From: CAJCJE01 sp035948315
Lineage (GTDB): Bacteria; Actinomycetota; Actinomycetes; Mycobacteriales; Pseudonocardiaceae
Assembly (NCBI GenBank): GCA_035948315.1
Contig: DASZJG010000057.1
Coordinates: 1-64,000 of the forward strand
Direction of reading: 5' to 3'
Length of the DNA stretch: 64,000 bases
In this document: positions 25,760 through 33,835 of the stretch, piece by piece
Layout: each line of letters begins with the position of its first letter
How positions within the stretch are numbered: the first letter of the stretch is position 1
Position numbers and translations under genes: made by a program
Notes under the pieces: generated by a model
Seen by the model: the letters and a program-made list of their open reading frames with translations, nothing else
Told to the model about the DNA's origin: nothing
Database searches by the model: none

Positions 25760-26861
25760 CCGCGAGCGCGGTGTCCGGGATGTCGTGCGCCACGCCGACC
25801 GGGTGATTGGTCAGCGCGCCCTCGTGCGCGTTGAGGCCCAGCGCGAGGGCGGCGTCCGCGCGCAGCGCGCTCTGCCAGCCGTGCTGGGCGATGGCCGCGG
25901 CGTAGGGGAGGGTCACGTTGGTCAGCGCGTAGGTCGAGGTCCTCGGCACCGCGCCCGGCATGTTGGCGACACAGTAGAACACCGCGTCGTGCACCAGGTA
26001 GGTCGGGTTGTCGTGCGTGGTCGGGTGCGAGTCGGCGAAGCAGCCGCCCTGGTCGATCGCGATGTCCACCAGCACCGCACCCGGCTTCATGTCCGCGACC
26101 AGCTGGTTGTCCACCAGCTTCGGCGCCTTCGCGCCCGGCACCAGCACCGCGCCGATCACCAGGTCCGCCTCGCGCACGGCCTGGCCGATCGCGTAGCTGT
26201 TCGAGGTCACCGTGCGCAGCCTGCCCTGGAACTGCTGGTCCAGTTGACGCAGCCGGTCGACGTTGGTGTCCAGCACCTCGACGTCGGCGCCCATGCCGAC
26301 CGCGACCGTGGCCGCGTTCAGGCCGGCCACGCCGCCGCCGATCACCACGACCTTGGCCGGGTGCACGCCGGGCACGCCGCCCGGCAGCACGCCGCGACCG
26401 CCGGAGGGCTTCATCAGCGCGTACGCGCCGACCTGCGGAGCGAGCCTGCCGGCCACCTCGGACATGGGCGCGAGCAGCGGCAGCGCGCCGTTGCCAGTCT
26501 GCACCGTCTCGTAGGCGATCGCGGTGGTCCTGGACTTCAGCAGCGCCTCGGTGAGCGGCCGGTCGGCGGCGAGGTGGAGGTAGGTGAACAGCACCTGGCC
26601 CGCGCGCAGCCGCGGGTACTCCTCGGCGATGGGCTCCTTGACCTTGAGCACCAGTTCACCCTCGGCCCACACGTCATCCGCGGTGGCCAGCACCTTGGCG
26701 CCCGCGGCCAGGTACTCCTCGTCGGTGATGGCGGAGCCGACGCCCGCGTTCGCCTCGATGTAGACCTCGTGGCCGCGCCTGGTCAGCTCGTGGGCGCCGG
26801 CCGGGGTCAGGGCGACCCGGTACTCGTTGTTCTTGATCTCGCGGGGGACGGCGATCTTCAC
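25746..26861 (-). CDS. ald: Alanine dehydrogenase
   Basis: A 371-residue NAD-dependent enzyme interconverting L-alanine and pyruvate plus ammonia. It begins MKIAVPREIKNNEYRVALTP, contains the catalytic His segment LFTYLHLAAD (near residue 96) and the Rossmann motif VIGGGVAGLNAATVA (near 172), and ends with DVLA. Length is typical. It lies 131 bp downstream of a PucR-family regulator on the same strand, a plausible local control, possibly by amino acid supply. A small GC palindrome at 26914-26930 lies in its leader. Confidence 0.97.
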   Translation of the reverse strand: MKIAVPREIKNNEYRVALTPAGAHELTRRGHEVYIEANAGVGSAITDEEYLAAGAKVLATADDVWAEGELVLKVKEPIAEEYPRLRAGQVLFTYLHLAADRPLTEALLKSRTTAIAYETVQTGNGALPLLAPMSEVAGRLAPQVGAYALMKPSGGRGVLPGGVPGVHPAKVVVIGGGVAGLNAATVAVGMGADVEVLDTNVDRLRQLDQQFQGRLRTVTSNSYAIGQAVREADLVIGAVLVPGAKAPKLVDNQLVADMKPGAVLVDIAIDQGGCFADSHPTTHDNPTYLVHDAVFYCVANMPGAVPRTSTYALTNVTLPYAAAIAQHGWQSALRADAALALGLNAHEGALTNHPVGVAHDIPDTALADVLA

Positions 26862-26913
26862 CGTTGAAGTCCTTCCGGCCGATGTTCACGCGGGCAGTGG
26901 TTGATAACAACGG

Positions 26914-26930
26914 TGGGGCCTGGTGCCCCA
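26914..26930. promoter_or_regulatory. Palindrome in the ald leader
   Basis: TGGGGC-CTGGT-GCCCCA, 53 bp upstream of the ald start, could be an operator for the adjacent PucR protein or a weak hairpin after the pucR gene. There is no T-run. Confidence 0.35.
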
Positions 26931-26992
26931 ACTGTCATCGTCGTCACCGCACCATTACTCGACCAAGTACTTGTCCGAGCAGCACAACCAGA

Positions 26993-28552
26993 TTAACGCC
27001 AGCGCATGGCCACGAGCTGTACCAGCAGCGCAAGCCGCAGGTCCGGATCGTCCAGATCGACTCCGGTCAATTCGACAATTCGCCGCATGCGATAGCGCAA
27101 CGTGTTCGGATGGATGCTCAGCGCCTTGCCGGCCGCGCGCGGATCGCCGGGATGGCGCAGCCACGCATAGAGGGTGCCCAGGTAGTCGGTGCCGGTCGTG
27201 TCGTCCTGCTCGCGCAGTCCGGACAACGGCCCCAGATCGGTGATGCCCACCGCGTTGGCCGCGTTGGCCGCCCGGTGCAACGCGACCACCGCCCACGCCT
27301 GCTCGTAGTCGGCCACCCGGCCGGCGACCAGTCCGGCCCGCAACAGCCCGAGGGTCTCCTGCGCCTGCGCGCGCGAGGCCGGCAGGTCCGCGATCGACAC
27401 CGGCGCGCCTGCCGCGACCAACAGCTGCTCGGTGTCCAATCCGGACAGTGCGTCGCGCAGCGCCGCCCAGCCGCCCGCGCCCGGCTCGTCCGGCACCACC
27501 GCGTACAGCAACCGGTTCAGCTCGGCAACGGCCGGCCTGCGGCCGACACCGGCGGTCAGCCGCTCCCACAACGCCAACCGCAACCCCTCGGCGGCCAGCT
27601 CGTCCTCGGTGCCCTTGCCCACCGTGTCGATGGCGACCACCCGGTGCGGCACCTCCGCCAGCCCCAACTCGGCCGAGGCGACCCGGATACTCCCGCGACC
27701 CTCCAACAGTGCGCGCACCTGCTCGGTGGAATGCCGACGCTGCGCGTTCACCGCGGCCCTGCGGCGCAACAGATGAAGCGCCACAACGGATCCCGCGTCC
27801 GCGAACGCGGCGGCGCGCGCCTCCGGCACCCGGTCCCGCACCACCGCCCACATCGAGCCGAGCAGCTCGCCGCCCATCCGGATCGGCACGATGAGTCGGG
27901 CCAGCGTGCCGTCCCGCTGCGCGGGCACGAAGATCGTGGAGCGGCCCCGGGACAATTCGCGGAACACCCCGCGCGACCGGAACCGGGCCAGCACGTCATC
28001 CGGCACTCCACGGCCCATGATCGTCGACACCCGCGCCGGGTCCGTGACGTCCTGCCGCGCCGAATAGGCCAGCACCCGCGAGTTCGCGTCCTCGATCGTC
28101 ACCGGCGCGTCCACCACCGCGGCCACCGCGTCGGCGAGCTGGAACAGATCGCCCTGGCCACCGTCGTCCTCGCCCGTGTCCGACTCGTCCGACGCCGCGT
28201 CGACCACCGTGCGCAACAGCCACACCAGCTGCGCCCACCCCGTGCCCGACCGCACCTCGACCAGCGACACCCCGGCCTGCTTCGCCGCCGCCACCACCGA
28301 AGCCGCGCTGGCCGCGGGCGGCTTGAGCAGCAACGCCGCCGCCGCGCGCTCACCGCAGTACCGGACCAGCGGCGCCGCGTCCCGCGCCGAGGACACCGCG
28401 ACCCCCAGCACCAGATCCCCGGTCGCCAACCCGACCTTGCGCTCCGCCTCCGCGATCACCACGTCGTTGACCGCGAGCGGCGTCGGCGCCACGTATACGG
28501 CGCGCAGCAGCGTCGGACCGACCCGATCCAGCACGCCCTGCACGCTCAGCAT
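26993..28552 (-). CDS. PucR/CdaR-family transcriptional regulator
   Basis: A 519-residue regulator. An N-terminal PucR-type domain (VQGVLDRVGPTLLRAVYV through the CGERAAAALLL region) is followed by a central GAF-like part and a C-terminal helix-turn-helix of the PucR type (KALSIHPNTLRYRMRRIVEL). ATG 28552 is preferred over GTG 28582 because GAGG lies 8 nt before it. It lies directly upstream of ald on the same strand and 45 bp downstream of the toxin gene. PucR proteins usually activate purine, amino-acid or nitrogen catabolism, so control of ald is the simplest inference. Confidence 0.9.
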   Translation of the reverse strand: MLSVQGVLDRVGPTLLRAVYVAPTPLAVNDVVIAEAERKVGLATGDLVLGVAVSSARDAAPLVRYCGERAAAALLLKPPAASAASVVAAAKQAGVSLVEVRSGTGWAQLVWLLRTVVDAASDESDTGEDDGGQGDLFQLADAVAAVVDAPVTIEDANSRVLAYSARQDVTDPARVSTIMGRGVPDDVLARFRSRGVFRELSRGRSTIFVPAQRDGTLARLIVPIRMGGELLGSMWAVVRDRVPEARAAAFADAGSVVALHLLRRRAAVNAQRRHSTEQVRALLEGRGSIRVASAELGLAEVPHRVVAIDTVGKGTEDELAAEGLRLALWERLTAGVGRRPAVAELNRLLYAVVPDEPGAGGWAALRDALSGLDTEQLLVAAGAPVSIADLPASRAQAQETLGLLRAGLVAGRVADYEQAWAVVALHRAANAANAVGITDLGPLSGLREQDDTTGTDYLGTLYAWLRHPGDPRAAGKALSIHPNTLRYRMRRIVELTGVDLDDPDLRLALLVQLVAMRWR

Positions 28553-28597
28553 GAAGACATCCTCGCTCAACCCGGATGCCACGTCGCGTCAGGCGGA

Positions 28598-28852
28598 TCA
28601 GTAGTGGTAGCGCGCGGCGAGAATGATGATCTCTTTGTTGCCGACGATGTAGACCAGACGATGCTCGTCGTCGATCCGTCGCGACCATGCCCCTGGCAGG
28701 TGGTACTTCAGCGGCTCGGGCTTGCCGATCCCCTCGAACGGGTCGCGAAGGACGTCCTCGACGAGCTTGTTGATCCGAAGAAGCATCTTGCGGTCGTTCT
28801 TCACCCAGGAGGTGTAGTCCTCCCATCCGTGTTCTTCGAAGACCAGCCTCAT
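28598..28852 (-). CDS. yoeB: YoeB-type toxin (RNase)
   Basis: An 84-residue toxin of the Txe/YoeB family, a ribosome-dependent mRNA endonuclease. The length equals E. coli YoeB, and the catalytic positions known there are all present at the same numbers: Glu46, Arg65, His83 and Tyr84 at the C-terminus (ending ARYHY). Its start overlaps the antitoxin stop (ATGA), the usual translational coupling. The toxin therefore looks active. Confidence 0.95.
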   Translation of the reverse strand: MRLVFEEHGWEDYTSWVKNDRKMLLRINKLVEDVLRDPFEGIGKPEPLKYHLPGAWSRRIDDEHRLVYIVGNKEIIILAARYHY

Positions 28853-29103
28853 TCGGGGTCGATCAACTCTCGCTCGGCGAGCCGCAGGTCGTTCAGGGCG
28901 TTCTCGTACGCCTTGAGCAGGCGGCGAGCGTTCGCGGGCGAGCGCAACAGGTATGCCCCTTCGCGTAGGGCCGAGTAGTCGTCCGCGGCCATGAGCACGG
29001 CATTCCCGTGCTTGGAAACGATCTCGATGGCGTCGTGGTCCTCATTGACCTGCTTGATCAGCGGGAAGAGTTCCTTGCGCGCCTCGCTCGCCGTGATCGA
29101 CAT
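28849..29103 (-). CDS. yefM: YefM-type antitoxin
   Basis: An 84-residue Phd/YefM antitoxin. It starts MSITASEARKELFPLIKQVN (DNA-binding dimer domain), continues AVLMAADDYSALREGAYLLRS and ends with an acidic helix ELIDPE that should neutralise YoeB. ATG 29103 has a strong GGAGGGGG site and the 22-bp palindrome 29121-29142 lies just upstream. YefM normally represses its own operon with YoeB as co-repressor. An upstream small gene overlaps its first 62 bases in another frame. Confidence 0.94.
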   Translation of the reverse strand: MSITASEARKELFPLIKQVNEDHDAIEIVSKHGNAVLMAADDYSALREGAYLLRSPANARRLLKAYENALNDLRLAERELIDPE

Positions 29104-29323
29104 CTGAACCCCCTCCACGAGTGGTACTGAATATCGTACCACTTGGATGCCGCCACCTGTCGAGCTCGGCAAGGAACTCGTCGAGATCATCGTCCGACTC
29201 GAAGATGTCACCCGCGAGTTCGTGCACAGAGGTGGTCGGCTGGATGCCCTTGCGCCGGATCTGTTCCTGTAGCGCCGCAAGGTAAGGGTTGGGCTCGGGT
29301 TCGTTGGCATCGACCTCGCTCAC
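29042..29323 (-). CDS. Small acidic protein preceding yefM-yoeB
   Basis: A 93-residue frame from GTG 29323 with a GGGGG ribosome site resembling that of yefM. The first 60 residues (ALQEQIRRKGIQPTTSV, then ESDDDLDEFLAELDRW) resemble small acidic actinobacterial proteins seen beside toxin genes. The remaining 33 residues are read across the yefM operator and start codon and look non-conserved. The natural end may lie near 29150, so a lost stop codon or frameshift is possible. It may be an extra antitoxin-like component; no function is known. Confidence 0.55.
   Translation of the reverse strand: MSEVDANEPEPNPYLAALQEQIRRKGIQPTTSVHELAGDIFESDDDLDEFLAELDRWRHPSGTIFSTTRGGGSDVDHGERGAQGTLPADQAGQ
29121..29142. 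promoter_or_regulatory. Operator palindrome of the yefM-yoeB operon
   Basis: GTGGTAC-N8-GTACCAC is a perfect inverted repeat ending 18 bp before the yefM ATG. Its GTAC core recalls the TGTACA core of the E. coli yefM operator. A further GGTAC occurs at 29346-29350 ahead of the small leader gene. Confidence 0.7.
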
Positions 29324-29475
29324 GCGCGAACCCCCTTCGAGCTACTGGTACATCGAGCACAATTAGGCCATTCGGCCCAATGATAGAGCATGATTCACAT
29401 TGGTGATCATCTGCTGGCGCGTTGTCGTGGTATGCCTGCTCGGCCGGATTGAGGCGAAACGGCCAGGAGGTCGAC

Positions 29476-30663
29476 ATGTTCGGACGCGGTAGGCGGATGG
29501 CGGTCGCGGCGGCGGTCTTGGCCGTGGCTGGTGTTGGCGGGTTGACGGTGCCGGCGAGTGCGGGGCAGGCGGCTGTGCCGGCGAGTCCGCCCGCGTTCGC
29601 GTTCGGGGCGCCGGGGACGTTGTTGGGGGCGCAGCCCGTGACGAGTCTGGATCCGTCGCTGGTCGCGCTGGGCGCGCACGAGTGGCGGGTCTGGTACACG
29701 TCGCGGTCCGGGTTGAACAACCGGCCGGTGATCGTGTCGGGGATGGTGATCGAGCCTGCCGGGACGGCGCCTGCGGGTGGCTGGCCGGTGATCGCGTGGG
29801 CGCACGGGACGACCGGGGTCGCGGATGACTGTGCGCCGTCGGCGACGTCGAATCTGGCCGGGCAGTTGCCGGCCGTGCTTCCCCTACTCCAGCAGGGTTT
29901 CCTGATCGCAGCGACGGACTACGAGGGGCTCGGCACGCCCGGTTCGCATCCGTACCTGGTGCCGACCAGCGAAGGCCGCAGCGTGATCGATTCGGTGCGG
30001 GCGGCTCGTGATCTGGTGCCGGACACGTCGAAGCGGTGGGCGGTGTTCGGCGCGTCGCAGGGCGGGCAGGCGGCTTGGGCGGCCAACGAACTCGCGCGCA
30101 GTTGGGGACGGGGACTGGACTTCCTCGGATCCGCCGCTGCCGCGCCGGCCGCCGACATCGCGGCGGTGACGGCCGATGTGCCCAATGGGTTGAGCCAGTC
30201 GGACCGCGCGCTGTACCCGTTGGTGCTCTACGGCTTGAAGCTGCAACACCCGCAACTGCGCTATTCGGACTACCTGTCCGGCCAGGCACTTGCCGAGGCG
30301 CCGCTGATTCCGGTCACCTGCGCAACCGAGCAGGTGTTCGCGACCCTGCCCGCTTCGGACTTCACGCCACGCTCCGCCGCCGCGCTACGCACGGTGCACC
30401 GCTATCTGGAGGAGAACGCGTTGCCGCAGCGGCACGCCAGCGCGCCGATGTTCGTCGCGCAGGGAACCGCGGACAACATCGTGTTGCCGGCCTGGAACGA
30501 CACCGCGGTCGCGGCGGCCTGCCGGATCGGCGATGTCGTGCAGTACACCAAGTACGTGGGTGCTCCGCACCCGGCGTTGCCGGCGGCCGAGGTGGACGCG
30601 GTGACCTGGTTGGACGGCCGGTTCGTCGGCGCGCCCGCACCGGACAACTGTCCGGGCGCTTAG
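29476..30663 (+). CDS. Secreted alpha/beta-hydrolase (secretory lipase-like)
   Basis: A 395-residue exported esterase or lipase. The signal peptide (RRMAVAAAVLAVAGVGGLTVPASA) ends near residue 30. The nucleophile elbow is FGASQGGQ, the probable acid lies in QGTADNIV and the His in GAPHPALP, an order fitting secretory lipases. ATG 29476 has AGGAGG 5 nt upstream; the frame is open to 29422 without a better start. It is a single gene, rightward, with no obvious partner; substrate unknown. Confidence 0.88.
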   Translation: MFGRGRRMAVAAAVLAVAGVGGLTVPASAGQAAVPASPPAFAFGAPGTLLGAQPVTSLDPSLVALGAHEWRVWYTSRSGLNNRPVIVSGMVIEPAGTAPAGGWPVIAWAHGTTGVADDCAPSATSNLAGQLPAVLPLLQQGFLIAATDYEGLGTPGSHPYLVPTSEGRSVIDSVRAARDLVPDTSKRWAVFGASQGGQAAWAANELARSWGRGLDFLGSAAAAPAADIAAVTADVPNGLSQSDRALYPLVLYGLKLQHPQLRYSDYLSGQALAEAPLIPVTCATEQVFATLPASDFTPRSAAALRTVHRYLEENALPQRHASAPMFVAQGTADNIVLPAWNDTAVAAACRIGDVVQYTKYVGAPHPALPAAEVDAVTWLDGRFVGAPAPDNCPGA

Positions 30664-30841
30664 CGCACGAACGAGTGAACCTGGACGGCGTGCAGGGAAC
30701 TCACACCAATCCCTCAGATTTGTCTCAGGTTGTTCTGGTGTGCTTGTCGGCACGGGGTGCCCGGCTTCCTGGAGCGGTTACGCTTTGAGATGCCTTGGCA
30801 GGGATCAGGATGTGTACGACGACCATCAACCCCCCAGATGG

Positions 30842-32314
30842 TCAGGTCGCTCCGGGTACCCCGTCCAACTTCTCGGCCGATCCGGCCGTACGCGTGATGA
30901 CCTTGCCGCGCACCATGTCCGCGATGCCGGCCAGCAGCGCGACGCCCACCAGCGCGACCGAGCCCCAGAGCGCCTGAGTCGCGGACGCGTGGAAGTCGCC
31001 GTGCGTACTGGTGAGCTCACCGAAGAACAGCGAACCGGCGACCGCGGTGCCCATGGCCGAGCCGATCCGCTGGCCCGTCTGCAGCACCGCGGCGGCTGTT
31101 CCGCCTTCCGCGGGTGGCACGTCGTCGAGGGTCAACGTCTGGTTCGGCGAGATGACGATGCCGCTGCCGATGCCCGCGACCAGCAACGGAATCGAGTTGA
31201 TCAGCCCGGCGTGCGCGCCGGTGTAGTAGGCGACCAGCAGTGCGGTGCCGGTGAGGCCGAGCGCGACCAGGACCAGTCCGAGAACGATCATCGCCCGGCC
31301 GAACCGGAATACGTACCGGCCGCCGAGCCAGGCGGACGCGGCTGAACCGATCGCGAAGGACAGCATGGTCGCGCCGGCCTCCAGCGGCGAGTACGCGAGA
31401 CCGCGCTGGTAGAACAGGGTCATCACGAAGAAGATGCCGGTGAATCCGGCGAAGTAGAGCAGGCCGATGCCCACGCCGATCGCGTAACCGTGGTTGCGCA
31501 TCAGCTTCAGGTTGACCAGCGGCGGATGGCCACGCCGGGCGAAACGGACCTCCCAGGCGAAGAACGCGGCGAGCAGCACCGCGCCGATGACCAGCAGCCA
31601 CCAGTGCGCGTTGGCCGCGCCCTGTTCGGCTTCGATCAGCGGGTACATCACGCCGACGATGCCCAGTCCGAGCAGGACCGCGCCGACCAGGTCCAGGCTC
31701 TGCCGGCCGCCTGATGGCTTGTCGCGGGGCAGCAACCGCCAGCCGCCGATGATCGCGGCGATGCCGATCGGCAGGTTCACGTAGAAAACCCAGCGCCAGC
31801 CGTCCTGCGCGCCGGCCGCCTGCAACAGCAGTCCGCCGGCCAGCGGACCGATCGCGGTGGAGATGCCGATGACGGCGCCGTAGAGGCCGAACGCGCGGCC
31901 CCGTTCCTTGCCCCGGAAGAGAACTTGGATCATGCCGACGACCTGCGGGTTGAGCAGGCCGCAGGCCATGCCCTGCAACAGTCGCGCGGCGACCAGCAGG
32001 GTCGCGGTCGGCGCGGCGCCGCACAGCGCGCTGGTCGCGGTGAACAGGCCGACGCCGAGCAGGAACATCCGGGTGCGGCCGTGCTGGTCGCCGAGCCTGC
32101 CGGAGGGAACCAGCACCAGACCGAAGGTCAGCGCGTAACCGGACACCACCCAGGACAGGTCGGCGGCCGACGCGTTCAGGCCGTTCTGCATGGACGGCAG
32201 CGCCACGTTGACGATGCTCACATCGAGCAGGGTCATGAAACCGGCGACCAGACAGATGGCAAGACCGCGCCAGCGCCGAGGATCCGGCACGTAGGTCTCG
32301 GCGGGCGCGGTCAC
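30842..32314 (-). CDS. MFS drug-efflux transporter (DHA2, 14 TM)
   Basis: A 490-residue proton-drug antiporter of the DHA2 family with about 14 hydrophobic segments. Helix 1 has the family motif LLDVSIVNVALPSMQ and the loop after helix 2 has GRLGDQHGRTRMF. It lies 29 bp downstream of the flavin monooxygenase gene on the same strand, so the two probably form an operon for modification and export of one aromatic compound. Confidence 0.93.
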   Translation of the reverse strand: MTAPAETYVPDPRRWRGLAICLVAGFMTLLDVSIVNVALPSMQNGLNASAADLSWVVSGYALTFGLVLVPSGRLGDQHGRTRMFLLGVGLFTATSALCGAAPTATLLVAARLLQGMACGLLNPQVVGMIQVLFRGKERGRAFGLYGAVIGISTAIGPLAGGLLLQAAGAQDGWRWVFYVNLPIGIAAIIGGWRLLPRDKPSGGRQSLDLVGAVLLGLGIVGVMYPLIEAEQGAANAHWWLLVIGAVLLAAFFAWEVRFARRGHPPLVNLKLMRNHGYAIGVGIGLLYFAGFTGIFFVMTLFYQRGLAYSPLEAGATMLSFAIGSAASAWLGGRYVFRFGRAMIVLGLVLVALGLTGTALLVAYYTGAHAGLINSIPLLVAGIGSGIVISPNQTLTLDDVPPAEGGTAAAVLQTGQRIGSAMGTAVAGSLFFGELTSTHGDFHASATQALWGSVALVGVALLAGIADMVRGKVITRTAGSAEKLDGVPGAT

Positions 32315-32343
32315 GTCGACTCGTCTATTCGCACCCCATCAAA

Positions 32344-33708
32344 CTAAGCCACGCCGAGCCCGCCGCGCGTCGGCACCGGCCTCGGGTTGGCAGGTTGCCG
32401 GTCGAGTAATCCGCCGAGCACGGCGAGCAGGGTGGCGGCCGGGTCCGTGACCTCGTAGGGACTGCGCCAGGCCACGACGCCGTCCGGCCGGATCAGGCTG
32501 GCGCCGGTCTCGCCGATGCCGTACCGCTGCGTGAGCGTGCCGGTCGGGTCGGTGAGCGCGGGGCCGAGTCCGTGGCCGACCAACCGGATGGCCAGCACGT
32601 CCGCGGCGTGCTCGGCGGCGGCGTGCCAGATGCCACCGCCCTGTCCGGTGAGCAGCACCCAGCCGGTGCCGAAAAGGTCCACAGTGGACAATTTGACGCC
32701 GTTCCTGACCAGCGGCACGTCCGGTGCGCGGAAGCCGGGGCGGCCGGTCGGCGCATGGGGGTCCTCGAACCGCGCCGGGTCGGCGTCCTCGGCGACGATC
32801 GCGCCGGAGCGGTGACGCAAGCCGAGAAACAGTTCCTCCGGCGAGATTGCGCCGGAGACGGCCGCGTGCGCGAACGGTCGGCGTTCGGCCTGGTAGCTGT
32901 CCAGCAGGCCGGGACCGGCCTGGCCGGTGCAGGCCGAGGCGAGTTTCCAGCCGAGGTCGAACCCGTCCGCGATGGCGGCATCGCCGCCCACCCCGTGTTC
33001 CGGCGGGATGACTCTGGCCGCGTCGCCGACCAGGAAGACCCGGCCCTCCCGGAACCGCGCGGCCACCCCGGCCGCGGCCGTCCACGCGGTGATGTCGCGG
33101 ACCGTCGGATCGGCCGTCGGATCGCCGAGTTGCTCGCGGATCAGGCCGGTGACCCGCTCGACCGGAAAGTCCAGAATGGACTCACCACGGTCCGGGTGGT
33201 ACTCGATGTCCAGTACGCGGCGCTGTGCCCGGCCCACTTGGTAGACCACGCCGATGGTGTCGTGCAGGGTGCGCGCGGGTCGCGCGATGCCGAGTTCGCG
33301 GCGGATCGGGCTGCGCCTGCCATCGGCGGCGACGAGGTAGTCGGCGTGCACGGTGTGCAGCCGTTCGGTCCACCGGTCCAGCAGCCGCACGGTCACGCCG
33401 TCCGGGTTGTGGCGCAACGAAACCAGCTCGGTGGAGCGTCGTACCTTGGCGCCGAACTCCTCGGCCCGCGCCCGGAGCAGCGGTTCGAGCCGGTCCTGGG
33501 TGGCCTCGTCCGGTTCCGGAGCGAGACCGACCGTGGCCAGCAACTCGCCGGTGCGGCGGTGCCCGCTGGTCGCCCTCGGATGCGGGGAGAGGACCGGATG
33601 CTTGTCCACCACCAGCACGTCCGCGCCCTTCGCGGCGGCGAACAGCGCCGTCGCCAGGCCGGCGAGGCCCGCGCCGACCACCACAACCTGAACCCTGTCC
33701 ACCAACAT
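32344..33708 (-). CDS. FAD-dependent aromatic monooxygenase
   Basis: A 454-residue flavoprotein hydroxylase. The N-terminal dinucleotide motif is VVVVGAGLAGLATALFAA (residues about 8-25), the central DG-type motif is VAADGRRSPIRRELG (about 148), and the GD motif is GDAARVIPPEHGVGG (about 280). Length fits the PheA/TfdB group that hydroxylates phenols, polyketides or antibiotics using NADPH and O2. The start ATG 33708 is only 9 bp from a 13-bp palindrome, so the mRNA may be nearly leaderless. Together with the MFS gene it suggests an inducible detoxification pair. Confidence 0.92.
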   Translation of the reverse strand: MLVDRVQVVVVGAGLAGLATALFAAAKGADVLVVDKHPVLSPHPRATSGHRRTGELLATVGLAPEPDEATQDRLEPLLRARAEEFGAKVRRSTELVSLRHNPDGVTVRLLDRWTERLHTVHADYLVAADGRRSPIRRELGIARPARTLHDTIGVVYQVGRAQRRVLDIEYHPDRGESILDFPVERVTGLIREQLGDPTADPTVRDITAWTAAAGVAARFREGRVFLVGDAARVIPPEHGVGGDAAIADGFDLGWKLASACTGQAGPGLLDSYQAERRPFAHAAVSGAISPEELFLGLRHRSGAIVAEDADPARFEDPHAPTGRPGFRAPDVPLVRNGVKLSTVDLFGTGWVLLTGQGGGIWHAAAEHAADVLAIRLVGHGLGPALTDPTGTLTQRYGIGETGASLIRPDGVVAWRSPYEVTDPAATLLAVLGGLLDRQPANPRPVPTRGGLGVA

Positions 33709-33717
33709 GCAAAGAAT

Positions 33718-33730
33718 CTTAGAGTCTAAG
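33718..33730. promoter_or_regulatory. Operator-like palindrome before the monooxygenase gene
   Basis: CTTAGA-G-TCTAAG is a perfect 13-bp palindrome 9 bp upstream of the start. It is AT-rich in a GC-rich context and would overlap the core promoter, as for repressors of the TetR, MarR or PadR type. No regulator gene lies beside it. Confidence 0.6.
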
Positions 33731-33835
33731 AGTTATGGCGGTCAAGTGGGTTTGTGGCTCAGGGCGAGAAGAAAGCCGGGTTCCCGGTCGACGACCAGGA
33801 ACCCGGCTACCGGCAGAGCGAACCAGCAGATCGAA

